DNA of 64,000 nucleotides from Rhizobium giardinii bv. giardinii H152. Its GTDB lineage: Bacteria; Pseudomonadota; Alphaproteobacteria; Rhizobiales; Rhizobiaceae. Numbering within the stretch: the first letter of the stretch is position 1; each line of letters opens with the position of its first letter. Where the stretch lies: positions 248,186 to 312,185 of the forward strand of contig NZ_KB902680.1 in assembly GCF_000379605.1 (NCBI RefSeq). Reading direction: 5' to 3'. This document shows positions 8,781 to 18,256 of the stretch, one piece after another. The position numbers and the translations under genes are program-made. The notes under the pieces were generated by a model that saw nothing but the letters and a program-made list of their open reading frames with translations, ran no database searches and had not been told where the DNA came from.

Positions 8781-10274
8781 ATGAGCGGATATGTTCTCGC
8801 AATCGATCAGGGCACGACCTCGAGCCGCGCGATCGTTTTTGACGCGAAGCAGAGGGTGATCGGTTCCGGGCAGAAGGAATTCAAGCAGCTTTTCCCGAAA
8901 TCCGGCTGGGTGGAGCATGATCCCGAAGAGATCTGGGACACGGTCGCCTCGACGATCAAGGAAGCCATCCGCAAGGCCGGCATCAAGGCGAGCGACCTTT
9001 CAGCGATCGGCATCACCAATCAGCGCGAGACGGTCGTCGTCTGGGAGCGCGAGAGTGGCAAGCCGATCCACAATGCCATCGTCTGGCAAGACCGCCGCAC
9101 CGCCTCCTATTGCGACAAGCTGAAGCGGCAGGGGCTGGAAAAGACCTTCACCAAGAAGACCGGCCTTTTGCTCGATCCCTATTTCTCCGGTACCAAACTC
9201 TCCTGGATGCTCGCCAATGTGAAGGGCGCGCGCACCCGCGGATCCAAGGGCGAACTCTGCTTCGGCACGATCGACACATTCCTGATCTGGCGGTTGACGG
9301 GCGGCAAGTCTTTCGTCACCGACGCGACCAATGCCTCTCGTACGCTGATGTACAACATCGCCACCAACGAGTGGGACCGCGACCTGTTGGATATCCTGCG
9401 CGTTCCCGAAGCAATGCTGCCGCAGGTCCTCGATTGCGCCGCTGATTTCGGCGTCACCGAAGCGTCGATCCTCGGGGCGGAAGTCCCGATCCTCGGCGTT
9501 GCCGGTGACCAGCAGGCCGCAACCATCGGTCAGGCCTGCTTTCAGCCCGGCATGATGAAATCGACCTACGGCACCGGCTGTTTCGCACTTCTCAACACCG
9601 GAAAGGACATCGTCCGCTCGAAGAACCGCCTTCTGACGACGATCGCCTATCGTCTCGACGGCGAAACCACCTATGCGCTGGAAGGCTCGATTTTTGTCGC
9701 CGGCGCTTCCGTACAATGGCTGCGCGACGGGCTGAAGGTGATCAAGGCGGCTCCGGATGCCGGGACGCTCGCCGAGAGCGCCGATCCGTCGCAGGAGGTC
9801 TATCTCGTGCCGGCCTTTACCGGTCTGGGCGCCCCGCATTGGGATCCGGACGCACGCGGCGCGATCTTCGGCATGACGCGCAACACGGGCCCGGCGGAGT
9901 TTGCCCGCGCAGCTCTCGAGGCCGTCTGCTACCAGACGCGCGACCTTCTCGACGCAATGCACAAGGACTGGAGGAGCGACGGCAAGGAAACCGTCCTGCG
10001 CGTCGATGGCGGCATGGTGGTGTCCGACTGGACCATGCAGCGCCTGGCCGATCTGCTCGACGCCCCGGTGGACCGTCCGACCATCCTTGAAACCACCGCG
10101 CTTGGCGTGGCCTGGCTCGCCGGCAGCCGCGCAGGAGTCTGGCCGAACCAGAAGGATTTCGCCAAATCCTGGGCAAAGGACCACCGGTTCGAGCCGAAGA
10201 TGGACGAGGCAACACGGAAGACGAAGATCAAGGGCTGGAAGGATGCCGTGCGGCGGACGTTGAGCGAAGGCTAG
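8781..10274 (+). CDS. glpK: Glycerol kinase
   Basis: A 497-residue FGGY-family kinase that phosphorylates glycerol to sn-glycerol 3-phosphate. The N-terminal phosphate-binding loop [18 protein letters not shown] (4-21), [16 protein letters not shown] (about 77-92), the substrate-region segment [10 protein letters not shown] (about 95-104) and the C-terminal [12 protein letters not shown] loop (about 409-420) are typical of GlpK. GGGAGGGG precedes the ATG. Other glp genes are not next to it. Confidence 0.96.
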   Translation: MSGYVLAIDQGTTSSRAIVFDAKQRVIGSGQKEFKQLFPKSGWVEHDPEEIWDTVASTIKEAIRKAGIKASDLSAIGITNQRETVVVWERESGKPIHNAIVWQDRRTASYCDKLKRQGLEKTFTKKTGLLLDPYFSGTKLSWMLANVKGARTRGSKGELCFGTIDTFLIWRLTGGKSFVTDATNASRTLMYNIATNEWDRDLLDILRVPEAMLPQVLDCAADFGVTEASILGAEVPILGVAGDQQAATIGQACFQPGMMKSTYGTGCFALLNTGKDIVRSKNRLLTTIAYRLDGETTYALEGSIFVAGASVQWLRDGLKVIKAAPDAGTLAESADPSQEVYLVPAFTGLGAPHWDPDARGAIFGMTRNTGPAEFARAALEAVCYQTRDLLDAMHKDWRSDGKETVLRVDGGMVVSDWTMQRLADLLDAPVDRPTILETTALGVAWLAGSRAGVWPNQKDFAKSWAKDHRFEPKMDEATRKTKIKGWKDAVRRTLSEG

Positions 10275-10307
10275 GAAACGTTGAAACGTTGCTGCCCGAT
10301 GTTAAAT

Positions 10308-10323
10308 GTAGTAACGTTGCTAC
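10308..10323. promoter_or_regulatory. Palindromic operator of the Phd/PIN toxin-antitoxin pair
   Basis: GTAGTAACGTTGCTAC is a near-perfect palindrome (outer GTAG/CTAC, core AACGTT) 20 bases before the antitoxin start. The core AACGTT recurs upstream at 10277-10282 and 10285-10290. Antitoxins of this class usually bind such sites to repress their own operon. Confidence 0.5.
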
Positions 10324-10342
10324 AATTTGCCGGAGGACGCGG

Positions 10343-10621
10343 ATGGTCACCACTCTTTCGAGCCGTGAATTCAATCAGGATACTGGCCGCGCCAAGAAAG
10401 CGGCGGAAAGCGGCCCGGTTTTCATCACCGACCGGGGCCGGCCGGCACATGTGCTGTTGTCGATCGAGGAATACCGAAGATTGACCGAACCGAAGGCGGC
10501 CGAGCCTGTGAAGGAAAAAACCATCGCGGAACTGCTGTCTATGCCGGCCGACGACGACATCGATTTCGAGCCACCCCGGCTCGGTGGTGATTGGGGTTTG
10601 AAAATCCCCGACTTTTCCTGA
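10343..10621 (+). CDS. Phd/YefM-family antitoxin
   Basis: A 92-residue antitoxin. The N-terminal DNA-binding fold contains SSREFNQDTGRAKKAAESGPVFITDRGRPAHVLLSIEEYRRL (about 5-47), the standard Phd/YefM layout ('FITDRGRPAHVLL'). The acidic C-terminus would clamp the toxin. The ATG at 10343 has GGAGG 7 bases before it. Its TGA overlaps the ATG of the PIN toxin gene by one base, a typical coupled antitoxin-toxin arrangement. Confidence 0.88.
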   Translation: MVTTLSSREFNQDTGRAKKAAESGPVFITDRGRPAHVLLSIEEYRRLTEPKAAEPVKEKTIAELLSMPADDDIDFEPPRLGGDWGLKIPDFS

Positions 10622-11040
10622 TGTATCTTTTAGATACGAATGTCCTTTCGGAACTGCGAAAGGTGAAGAAAGGAATGTGTGATCCGGCGGTTTTCGCTTG
10701 GTCGAAAACGGTTTCGCCATCAGCTCTCTTTGTTTCTGTTGTCACTCTTTTTGAGCTGGAAATCGGTATCCTGTTGCTTGAGAGGAGGGATCGGCTCCAA
10801 GCTGCCAAGATGCGCCGATGGCTGGATGATCAGATTATTCCGGCCTTTGCGGGGCGCATATTGAACATTGATCTCCCAATTGCCCTGACATGCGCCACTC
10901 TTCATGTTCCGGACGAGCGCGCAGAGCGCGACGCGTTCATCGCGGCTACTGCGCTTCAAACGGATTTCACCGTGGTGACGCGCAATATTCGCGACTTTCA
11001 GGGAACGGGTGTCCAAATACTCAATCCCTGGCAGATTTGA
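10621..11040 (+). CDS. PIN-domain toxin ribonuclease (VapC-like)
   Basis: A 139-residue PIN-domain protein, a Mg-dependent RNase toxin by family. The four acidic positions are present: MYLLDTNVLSEL (Asp5), FELEIGIL (Glu about 45), ERDAFIAATA (Asp about 101) and VTRNIRDF (Asp about 121). It therefore appears intact. It is coupled to the preceding Phd-type antitoxin. Confidence 0.88.
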   Translation: MYLLDTNVLSELRKVKKGMCDPAVFAWSKTVSPSALFVSVVTLFELEIGILLLERRDRLQAAKMRRWLDDQIIPAFAGRILNIDLPIALTCATLHVPDERAERDAFIAATALQTDFTVVTRNIRDFQGTGVQILNPWQI

Positions 11041-11137
11041 GAGCCAGGAGAAACGTAGTGTTTCGCCTTTCGTGCTGTGTCTTCATCGTTTCTATGGTTA
11101 ACAACGCTTGCAATTCTGGCTGACAAGGCAGGAAGTC

Positions 11138-12196
11138 ATGGAACTCGGTCTATACACATTCGGAGACGTTCATCCCGAGGCGCCCACCGGGCGCGGCCGG
11201 GAAGGCGAGGAGCGGGTGCGGCATCTTATCGAGGAGATCGAACTCGCCGATCAGGTCGGGCTCGATGTCTTCGGGCTTGGCGAACATCATCGCCCGGATT
11301 ACGTCGCGTCTGCTCCGGCGATGATCCTTGCCGCCGCTGCGTCGCGCACGAAAAATATCACGCTGACAAGCGCCGTCACGGTGCTGAGTTCGGACGATCC
11401 GGTCCGGGTGTTCCAGCAGTTTGCGACGCTTGACCTCATCTCCAACGGTCGCGCCGAAATCATGGCGGGGCGCGGATCGTTCATCGAATCCTTCCCGCTG
11501 TTCGGCTACGACCTCGAAGACTACGACCAGTTGTTTGCCGAGAAACTGGACCTGCTGCTGGCCATACGCGCGGGCGAGAAGGTGACCTGGGCGGGCGAGA
11601 AGCGTGCGCCGATCAACGGCCGGGGCGTCTATCCGCGCCCGCTCAACGATCCGCTGCCGGTCTGGATTGCCGTCGGTGGCACGCCGCAATCGGTGGCGCG
11701 CGCCGGTGCGCTCGGCCTGCCGGTGGCGCTCGCCATCATCGGCGGTGAGCCGGCCCGTTATGCGCCGCTCTTCGATCTCTACCGCGAGGCCGCCCGCCGC
11801 GCCGGGCAGGATGCCGCCAAACTGAAGACCAGCATCAATGTGCACGGTTTCATCGCCGACACCACAGAGACTGCGGCCGACCAGTTCTACGGTCCGCAGG
11901 CGGAAGTGATGAACCGCATCGGTCGCGAGCGCGGTTGGGGGCCGACCAACCGGTCGCATTTCAACCAGGCGATCGGGCCAAACGGTAATCTGTTTCTCGG
12001 CGATCCTGAAACGGTCGCGGAAAAGATCGTCCGGCACCAGCGGATCTTCAGGAATGACCGGTTCCTGCTGCAGATGGCGATCGGCCTGATGCCGCATGAC
12101 CAGATCATGCGCGGCATCGAACTCTACGGCACGAAGGTGGCGCCGCTGGTGCGCGCGGCTTTGGCCGAAGATGCGCAGCAGGCGGAAACCGCCTGA
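11138..12196 (+). CDS. LLM-class flavin-dependent monooxygenase
   Basis: A 352-residue bacterial luciferase-like TIM-barrel protein. [14 protein letters not shown] at the start, [15 protein letters not shown] (about 48-62) and [11 protein letters not shown] (about 106-116) match the subgroup of LLM oxidoreductases known from Agrobacterium. FMN(H2) use is expected; the substrate is unknown. The ATG at 11138 with AGGAAG upstream is preferred over the longer frame. It stands alone between the TA pair and map. Confidence 0.85.
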   Translation: MELGLYTFGDVHPEAPTGRGREGEERVRHLIEEIELADQVGLDVFGLGEHHRPDYVASAPAMILAAAASRTKNITLTSAVTVLSSDDPVRVFQQFATLDLISNGRAEIMAGRGSFIESFPLFGYDLEDYDQLFAEKLDLLLAIRAGEKVTWAGEKRAPINGRGVYPRPLNDPLPVWIAVGGTPQSVARAGALGLPVALAIIGGEPARYAPLFDLYREAARRAGQDAAKLKTSINVHGFIADTTETAADQFYGPQAEVMNRIGRERGWGPTNRSHFNQAIGPNGNLFLGDPETVAEKIVRHQRIFRNDRFLLQMAIGLMPHDQIMRGIELYGTKVAPLVRAALAEDAQQAETA

Positions 12197-12274
12197 TATC
12201 GCCGCTTTTCCTGCAATTGGCGTCTGGATTGGCCGCTTTCGGCGCGTTACATAGACCGCCGAAAGCGAGAAACA

Positions 12275-13024
12275 ATGACCCTCAACAATGACGAAGACCT
12301 GCAGCGGTTGAAGGAAATCGGCCGCATCTGCGCCAATGCGGTGCAGATCATGGGCGCCGCTCTCGAGCCCGGCATCACCACGGCGGAGCTCGATGCCATC
12401 GGCCGAAAGGTGCTCGAGGATGCCGGCGCCCGCTCGGCGCCCGAACTCACATATAATTTCCCCGGCGCGACCTGCATCAGCGTCAATGAAGAGATCGCCC
12501 ACGGTATTCCCGGAGCGCGCGTCATCCAAGCCGGCGATCTGGTCAACATCGACGTCTCGGCCGAGAAGAACGGGCTGTTTGCCGACACCGGTTCCTCCTT
12601 TGCGGTTCCGCCAATCAAGCCGCAGATCGAGCGGCTTTGCCGCGACGGCAAGCGCGCCATGTGGGTCGGCCTGAATGAGGTCAAGGCAGGCAAGCCGCTG
12701 GCGGCGATCGGCAATGCCATCGGGAGCTTCGCCAGGAAGAACCGCTATACGCTCGTTACCAACCTGGCGAGCCACGGCGTCGGCCGGTCGCTGCACGAGG
12801 AGCCGACGGAAATCGCCACCTGGCCGGACAAGCACGAGAAGCGCAGGATGACCGACGGCATGGTGTTCACAATCGAGCCCTTCCTGTCGCTGGGCGCCCA
12901 ATGGGCCGAAGGCGGCGATGACGAATGGACGCTCTACAGCGAGCCGCGCGCGCCGACCGTTCAGTACGAACATACGGTGGTCGTCACGCGCAATGGGCCC
13001 ATGGTCGTCACCCTTCCGGGTTGA
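12275..13024 (+). CDS. map: Type I methionine aminopeptidase
   Basis: A 249-residue cytosolic metallo-aminopeptidase that removes initiator Met. The five metal ligands can be placed: NIDVSAEKNGLFADTG (two Asp, about 92 and 103), SHGVGRSLHEEP (His about 166), TIEPFL (Glu about 202) and YEHTVVV (Glu about 233). The N-terminal zinc-finger extension found in some MetAPs is absent. Rhizobia commonly have more than one map gene. I cannot tell whether this is the essential copy, and the lack of translation genes nearby favours an accessory one. Confidence 0.92.
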   Translation: MTLNNDEDLQRLKEIGRICANAVQIMGAALEPGITTAELDAIGRKVLEDAGARSAPELTYNFPGATCISVNEEIAHGIPGARVIQAGDLVNIDVSAEKNGLFADTGSSFAVPPIKPQIERLCRDGKRAMWVGLNEVKAGKPLAAIGNAIGSFARKNRYTLVTNLASHGVGRSLHEEPTEIATWPDKHEKRRMTDGMVFTIEPFLSLGAQWAEGGDDEWTLYSEPRAPTVQYEHTVVVTRNGPMVVTLPG

Positions 13025-13111
13025 TCCGCAAGGGCGACTATTCACGTCCTTGAACGACTGCATCAAATTTTGTCGTTTGTGTTTGCCATGCTGCGTTGCA
13101 ATAACGGTGGT

Positions 13112-14329
13112 ATGACGACGCTGGACCGTCCTTTGAACCGGAGCCTTGCTCCCACGGCGTTTGCCGGTGCCATCGCCATGGCGGCAGCCATGGGTTTCGG
13201 GCGCTTTTCCTACACGCCTATCCTGCCCGGCATGATGGCCGGTCTCGGCCTGACGCCCGCCGACGCCGGGATCGTCGCGTCCGCCAATTTCATCGGCTAT
13301 CTGCTGGGAGCGGTTGCCGCAGGCTATGGTTGGGCGGCAGGACGGGAGAGGGCCATTGCCCTTTCGGCGCTGGTTGCGACGGCGGTGCTGCTGCTGGCCA
13401 TGGGGCTGACATCGTCGCTTCTGTGGTTTTCCGTCATTCGCTTTCTTGCCGGTCTGGCCAGCGCCTTTACGATGATCTTCACGTCTGCGATCGTGCTCAG
13501 CAGGGGGCTTGCCGCCGCCAATCCGCATGTCCAGTCGGTGCATTTCGGCGGTGTCGGCATGGGCATCGCGGTTTCCTCGCTGATGGTGTTCCTGCTGCCG
13601 GCCGGCGGTTTCGGTGATTTCGCAAGCTGGCAGGTGGCCTGGTTCGGCGGCGCCGTCATCGCCTGTCTCGGCACGCTCATCGTGGCCGCGCTGCTGCCGG
13701 AAGGACCAGCGGGGCACCGGACCGGCGGCAAGGAAAAACCGCTCCGCTGGACCCGGCCGCTTGTCGTCATCACGCTCACCTATGGCCTGTTCGGCTTCGG
13801 CTACGTCATCACCGCCACCTTCCTTGTCGCGATGGCGCGCCAGGGCGCGACCGATCACAGCATCGAATTCTTCGCATGGCTGATCACCGGCCTGAGCGCC
13901 GCCGTATCGGTGCATGCCTGGCACCGTGCCGTGCCGCGACTGGGGATCGTCGGGGTCTATCTGGCAGGGCTGCTGGTCGAATCTGTCGGCCTTGTGCTGG
14001 CAGTCGCCCTGCCGTCACCCTACGCGCCGCTGATCGGCGGTCTGATGCTCGGTGCGACGTTCATCATGGTCACCGCCTATGGCCTGCAGATCGGCCGGGC
14101 GCTGGCACCCCAAAGCCCGCGCAAGGCGCTCGCCTTCATGACCGCCGCCTTCGGCGTCGGCCAGATCGTCGGGCCGCTCGTCGCGGGCTTGCTCGCCGAG
14201 CGCAGCGGCAGTTTTTCCGCGCCGACATTGCTCGCGGCAGGCGTACTGCTTTTCTGTGCAGCGCTGACCGGCGTCCAGATGCGTCGCACGTGGCCGCGAT
14301 TAAATAACGGTAACATTAGCTTGTCGTGA
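13112..14329 (+). CDS. MFS transporter, YbfB/YjiJ-like
   Basis: A 405-residue membrane protein with about twelve hydrophobic segments. The first helix region AMAAAMGFGRFSYTPILPGMMAGLGLT and the following 'ANFIGYLLGAVAAGYGW' are characteristic of the YbfB/YjiJ branch of the major facilitator superfamily, whose substrates are not established. The ATG at 13112 has a GGTGG site; an in-frame upstream start has none. The neighbours do not suggest a substrate. Confidence 0.82.
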   Translation: MTTLDRPLNRSLAPTAFAGAIAMAAAMGFGRFSYTPILPGMMAGLGLTPADAGIVASANFIGYLLGAVAAGYGWAAGRERAIALSALVATAVLLLAMGLTSSLLWFSVIRFLAGLASAFTMIFTSAIVLSRGLAAANPHVQSVHFGGVGMGIAVSSLMVFLLPAGGFGDFASWQVAWFGGAVIACLGTLIVAALLPEGPAGHRTGGKEKPLRWTRPLVVITLTYGLFGFGYVITATFLVAMARQGATDHSIEFFAWLITGLSAAVSVHAWHRAVPRLGIVGVYLAGLLVESVGLVLAVALPSPYAPLIGGLMLGATFIMVTAYGLQIGRALAPQSPRKALAFMTAAFGVGQIVGPLVAGLLAERSGSFSAPTLLAAGVLLFCAALTGVQMRRTWPRLNNGNISLS

Positions 14330-14411
14330 TTGGCAGGTGAGGGCTTTTGCCCTAGGTTCGGCGCATCGAAGCGCGGGCGTTCGCCCGCCCCAAGAAACGC
14401 GAGTGCAAGCC

Positions 14412-15674
14412 TTGTTCCATTCCTTCTTTCCCAATCCGAAGCTGTTTTTCCCCTCCGCACTGCTTTGGACGATCGTTGTGGTTGCCATATGGTACTCGGT
14501 CGGGGCCGACATCGGAGCCCAGTTTGGTCTGCCGCAACTAGGCCCCGGTCAGGAGCCCCCCATCGGCCTTGGGCATTTCTTCACGACGGCTTCCATCTGG
14601 TTCTATATCTATTTCATCTCCTCCATGGTGCTCTTCTGCCTCTTCTGGCATTTCTACGCAGCTGAGCACCCCTGGAAATCATGGTCGGTCTGGGGATCTA
14701 CCTTCATCATTTTCACGGTCTATTTCTCGGTCGATATCAGCGTTGCGCTCAACAATTGGCGTCGTCCGACATATGATCGCATTGTCGAGGCGTTGAAGGC
14801 GCCAAACACTGTTCAAGCATCGGAAATCTATGGCTATGCCTTCATCTTCTTCCAACTCGCCACGGTCTACATTATTTCGGCAGTCCTGATCAGTTTCTTT
14901 ACCAGCCACTATCTGTTCCGTTGGCGTACCGCCATGAACGATTTCTACTATTCGGTCTGGCCCAAAGTGCGCCACATCGAGGGCGCTTCGCAGCGCATTC
15001 AGGAAGATACGATGCGGTTTGCGACGACGGTCGAAGGGCTTGGTGTCCGCCTGATCGACTCCGTCATGACGCTCATTGCGTTTCTGCCGGTGCTCCATGC
15101 GCTGTCGAGTAATATCAAAGAGTTGCCTATCGTCGGGGCGATACCGTATCCGCTCGTCATTGCGGCAATTGCCTGGTCAATCTTCGGTACGGTCATGTTG
15201 GCGATCGTTGGGGTGAGGCTGCCTGGCCTGGAGTTCCGCAATCAACGTGTCGAGGCGGCATATCGAAAGGAACTCGTGTATGGTGAAGACCATGCTGACC
15301 GTGCTCAACCCCTGACGATTCAGGAATTGTTCAGCAACGTCCGCAAGAACTATTTCAGGCTGTATTTCCACTACACCTACTTCAACGTCGCCCGATATTT
15401 TTATCTGCAGACAGACAATATCTTCCCCTTGTTCCTTATGGTTCCGTCGATCGTTGGGGCGACGATCACCTTTGGCCTCATGCAGCAGATTCAGGGCGCC
15501 TTTACGCAGGTCACGAGTTCTTTCCAGTACCTCGTCAATTCCTGGCCGACGGTGATTGAGCTGATTTCGATCTACAAACGTCTTCAGGCGTTCGAGGCCG
15601 CGATGGAGGGGGAACCTCTGCCGGCAATCGACCGCGAATTTATCGAAGCCGGCGAGAATGAAAGCCTTGCCTGA
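14412..15674 (+). CDS. bacA: BacA/SbmA peptide transporter
   Basis: Inner-membrane peptide importer. BacA of rhizobia is needed for bacteroid survival in legumes that make NCR peptides and affects lipid A very-long-chain fatty acids. LFHSFFPNPKLFFPSALLW, SHYLFRWRTAMNDFYYSVWPK, QRIQEDTMRF, GLEFRNQRVEAAYRKELVYGE and SSFQYLVNSWPTVIELISIYKRL closely follow BacA. There is no ATG at the right place. TTG at 14412 gives 420 residues, equal to the classical BacA length and aligned with its start. GTG at 14403, with AAGAAA upstream, would add three residues. It stands alone with a short gap to the convergent deacetylase gene. Confidence 0.93.
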   Translation: MFHSFFPNPKLFFPSALLWTIVVVAIWYSVGADIGAQFGLPQLGPGQEPPIGLGHFFTTASIWFYIYFISSMVLFCLFWHFYAAEHPWKSWSVWGSTFIIFTVYFSVDISVALNNWRRPTYDRIVEALKAPNTVQASEIYGYAFIFFQLATVYIISAVLISFFTSHYLFRWRTAMNDFYYSVWPKVRHIEGASQRIQEDTMRFATTVEGLGVRLIDSVMTLIAFLPVLHALSSNIKELPIVGAIPYPLVIAAIAWSIFGTVMLAIVGVRLPGLEFRNQRVEAAYRKELVYGEDHADRAQPLTIQELFSNVRKNYFRLYFHYTYFNVARYFYLQTDNIFPLFLMVPSIVGATITFGLMQQIQGAFTQVTSSFQYLVNSWPTVIELISIYKRLQAFEAAMEGEPLPAIDREFIEAGENESLA

Positions 15675-15685
15675 TCTTCAGGGCA

Positions 15686-16696
15686 CTATTGGGAGGCGGC
15701 TTCGGCCGCCTTCTTCTCATCCCCAATCAGCGGCAGCGCCTCGGCGTAGCTGACGCAGGCGACATCGGGCTTGCTGCAGGTCTCGGTCAGGAACCGGTCG
15801 AGCGCCCGCCAATAGGCGCCGCCATTCATTTCGACGAAGTGGAAACCGAGTTGCAGCGGAATGCGGCCGCCCTCGTACTGCGCCTCGAACGCTTTGCGGT
15901 AGGCGTCGAGCGTGCGCTCCTCGAAGAGGGCGCTGTCCTTTCGGTTTTCCACGCCCATCGAATGGCGGATGAAGAGATTGTAGTCCATGCCGATCACGCG
16001 GCGCTGTTGCGGGCCTTCCGGAATGAGAGGCAGGCCGAAACGCGGCATGCCGTCGGCGTCCGATGGCCAGCCGGGGCCTTTGGTGACGAGGCTCGCATCA
16101 TAGGTAAAGCCGGTCTTTTTCAGCGCGGGCAGCAGGCCATCGCTTAGGGAGAGATAGGGCGCGCGAAATCCCTTGATGTCGTTTGCGGCGAAATCCGCCC
16201 AGCCTTGAGGCTCCTCGCCCTCGATGCCACCGGCCTTCCAGGCGTTCAAGAGCGCGGTGTGGAAGGCGGTGAATTCCTGTGTCCAGTCGGCCGCGCTCCA
16301 GCCCTTGCCGTCGAAATGGCCGCAGGCGTGGCTGCCGATATCGTGGCCGGTTTGGTGCGCCTGCCAGATGTGGCGCACGCGAGCCTGTATTTCCTCGCGG
16401 CTCTGGGCAAAGCCGACATTGGAGCGTCCGGCCTTCTGTCCGGGCGCCTGATACGTCTTGCCGCCCTCCGCTCGCGTCATCAGGAAGGTGCAGGAGAGAA
16501 AGTAGGTGAAATGCGCGCCCGTCCGCTTGCCCATCTCCAGGCTCTTTTCCCAAAGCCTGTTGTCGTGGGCGCCGTCGAAGGAGATGAGGACAAGCTGTTT
16601 TCGGCCTGCTGTAGCAAGTGGTTGTGCCGCCTGGGCGAGGGCGGGGACCAGGGCCAAGGCAAGAGCAAGGCCGGGAGCGGCGAGAAATCTGGGCAT
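15686..16696 (-). CDS. Secreted polysaccharide deacetylase-family protein (CE4-like)
   Basis: A 336-residue protein with a clear signal peptide (MPRFLAAPGLALALALVP, cleavage likely after AQA). The NodB-type fold is suggested by QLVLISFDGAHDNRLWEK (about 33-50), TGHDIGSHACGHFDGKGW (about 116-133, the His pair H-x3-H) and KGFRAPYLSLSDG (about 175-187). Motif 1 is SFDGAHD rather than the usual TFDDGP, so metal-dependent deacetylase activity is likely but not certain. The ATG at 16696 starts right at the signal peptide. It is divergent from the NnrU-like gene. Confidence 0.8.
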   Translation of the reverse strand: MPRFLAAPGLALALALVPALAQAAQPLATAGRKQLVLISFDGAHDNRLWEKSLEMGKRTGAHFTYFLSCTFLMTRAEGGKTYQAPGQKAGRSNVGFAQSREEIQARVRHIWQAHQTGHDIGSHACGHFDGKGWSAADWTQEFTAFHTALLNAWKAGGIEGEEPQGWADFAANDIKGFRAPYLSLSDGLLPALKKTGFTYDASLVTKGPGWPSDADGMPRFGLPLIPEGPQQRRVIGMDYNLFIRHSMGVENRKDSALFEERTLDAYRKAFEAQYEGGRIPLQLGFHFVEMNGGAYWRALDRFLTETCSKPDVACVSYAEALPLIGDEKKAAEAASQ

Positions 16697-16832
16697 GCGG
16701 AAACCTTGGAGGCGGGTGCGGAGTTGCGACCCCTGCCTCATGAATAAGGCAATCCTTTGATCGCGCTGGAATCTTGCCTCCGATCCGGCTATTCGAAGAG
16801 GCAGAAAATCTCACAAACGGCGGATGGGCTTC

Positions 16833-17420
16833 ATGACACTTCTTCTTCTGGGCATCGTCATCTTTCTCGGCATGCATCTCGTGCGCGTCGTGGCACCTGG
16901 CCTGCGTGCCTCGGTCATCGAGCGCCAGGGCAAGGGCGCCTGGATGGGCATTTATACGGCCATCAGCCTCGTCGGCCTCCTGCTGATCATCTACGGCTTC
17001 GGCGAGGCGAGGGCGGTCACCGGCATGCTTTACAACCCGCCGGTCTTCCTGAAGCACATTTCGCTGCTCTTGATGTTGCTTGCCTTCATCTGTCTCGCCG
17101 CCGGCTTTCTGCCGGCAGGCCGCATCGCCGTCGCGGTCAAGCATCCGCAGGTCCTGTCGATCAAGATCTGGGCGCTCGCCCATCTGCTCGCCAATGGCGA
17201 GACCTCTTCGGTATTGCTGTTCGGTTCGTTCCTGGCCTGGGCGGTCATTCTGCGCATCTCGCTGAAGCGGCGGGAGCGGGCGGGCGAAAAGGTGCTGCCG
17301 GTCTTTCGTTCCACGTCCAACGACCTGCTGGCGGTAGTCATCGGTGCTGTCGCCTATGGCCTGTTTGTCTGGAAATTGCACGAGTGGCTGATCGGTGTTG
17401 CCCCGATTGTCATCAGCTAA
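16833..17420 (+). CDS. NnrU-family membrane protein
   Basis: A 195-residue protein with about five to six membrane helices. MTLLLLGIVIFLGMHLVRVV at the start and KHPQVLSIKIWALAHLLANGETSSVLLFGSFLAWAV (about 105-140) are diagnostic of the NnrU family, linked in denitrifiers to nitric-oxide metabolism. Many family members occur outside denitrification loci, as here. An alternative ATG lies 9 bases earlier at 16824. Confidence 0.85.
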   Translation: MTLLLLGIVIFLGMHLVRVVAPGLRASVIERQGKGAWMGIYTAISLVGLLLIIYGFGEARAVTGMLYNPPVFLKHISLLLMLLAFICLAAGFLPAGRIAVAVKHPQVLSIKIWALAHLLANGETSSVLLFGSFLAWAVILRISLKRRERAGEKVLPVFRSTSNDLLAVVIGAVAYGLFVWKLHEWLIGVAPIVIS

Positions 17421-17525
17421 ACAGGGCTAAATGCGCGTGCCCCCTTACAACGGCCTCAAAATACGCTAGAAGCGCGCAATCTTACTTTCATCTTTGCAGG
17501 GAAGGCCGGGCAACCGGAACAGGAA

Positions 17526-18197
17526 ATGGCGAACCAGGACGACAGCTTTATTCGCGAGGTCAACGAAGAACTGCGCTCCGAGCAGGTCAAGGCCGCCTGG
17601 ACGCGCTTTGGCGGCGTCATCATCGGGATCGCCATCCTCATTGTTCTCGGGACCATCGGCAAGGTGGGTTACGAATACTGGCACGAAACCTCGGCTTCGC
17701 AGTCGGGCGACCAGTTTCTGGCGGCCCTGACGCTTTCCAAGGAAAACAAGGCCGACGAGGCTCTGGCGGCTCTGACGGCACTCGAGAAGGAAGGCTACGG
17801 CGCCTATCCGGTGCTGGCAAAGATGCGCGCGGCGACGCTTACCGCGCAGAAGGGTGATGTCGCCGCTGCCGTTCAGGCTTTCTCCGACATTGCCAAGGAT
17901 GCCAGCCTGCCGCAGGCGATGCGCGATGCCGCCCGGATGCGTGCGGCCTATCTGCTGATCGATACCGGCACCTATGAGCAGGTTTCGGCCGAAGCCGAGC
18001 AACTCGCCGTCCCGGGTAACGGCATGCGCCATTCGGCGCGCGAAGCCCTGGGGCTCGCAGCCTACAAGGTCGGCGATATGGCAAAGGCAAAGACGTGGTT
18101 CCAGCAGATCGTCGATGATGCCGAAACCCCGCGCAATCTGGCGAACCGCGCCCAGATGCTGCTCGACCTGATCGCCGCCAGCGGCAAGGCGGCCTGA
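17526..18197 (+). CDS. Membrane-anchored TPR-like protein (YfgM-type)
   Basis: A 223-residue protein with a short cytoplasmic N-terminus (MANQDDSFIREVNEELRSEQ), one hydrophobic helix (about 27-48, GGVIIGIAILIVLGTIGKVG) and an Ala-rich helical TPR-like periplasmic part. The layout matches the TPR_21/YfgM type of ancillary translocon protein. It is 59 bases upstream of der, as yfgM-type genes often are, and probably co-transcribed with it. Confidence 0.82.
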   Translation: MANQDDSFIREVNEELRSEQVKAAWTRFGGVIIGIAILIVLGTIGKVGYEYWHETSASQSGDQFLAALTLSKENKADEALAALTALEKEGYGAYPVLAKMRAATLTAQKGDVAAAVQAFSDIAKDASLPQAMRDAARMRAAYLLIDTGTYEQVSAEAEQLAVPGNGMRHSAREALGLAAYKVGDMAKAKTWFQQIVDDAETPRNLANRAQMLLDLIAASGKAA

Positions 18198-18256
18198 CCG
18201 GACGTTTCAAAAACAAGTGCCAGGGCATGATGCTCTGAAGAAGACAGGATAACTTG

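Noticed and set aside
11150-13924. A 924-codon open frame on the minus strand opposite the LLM gene, map and part of the MFS gene
   Set aside because: It is antisense to three genes with clear families, its translation is low-complexity (His, Arg, Gly, Asp rich) with no domain, and such frames are common opposite GC-rich codon-biased genes.
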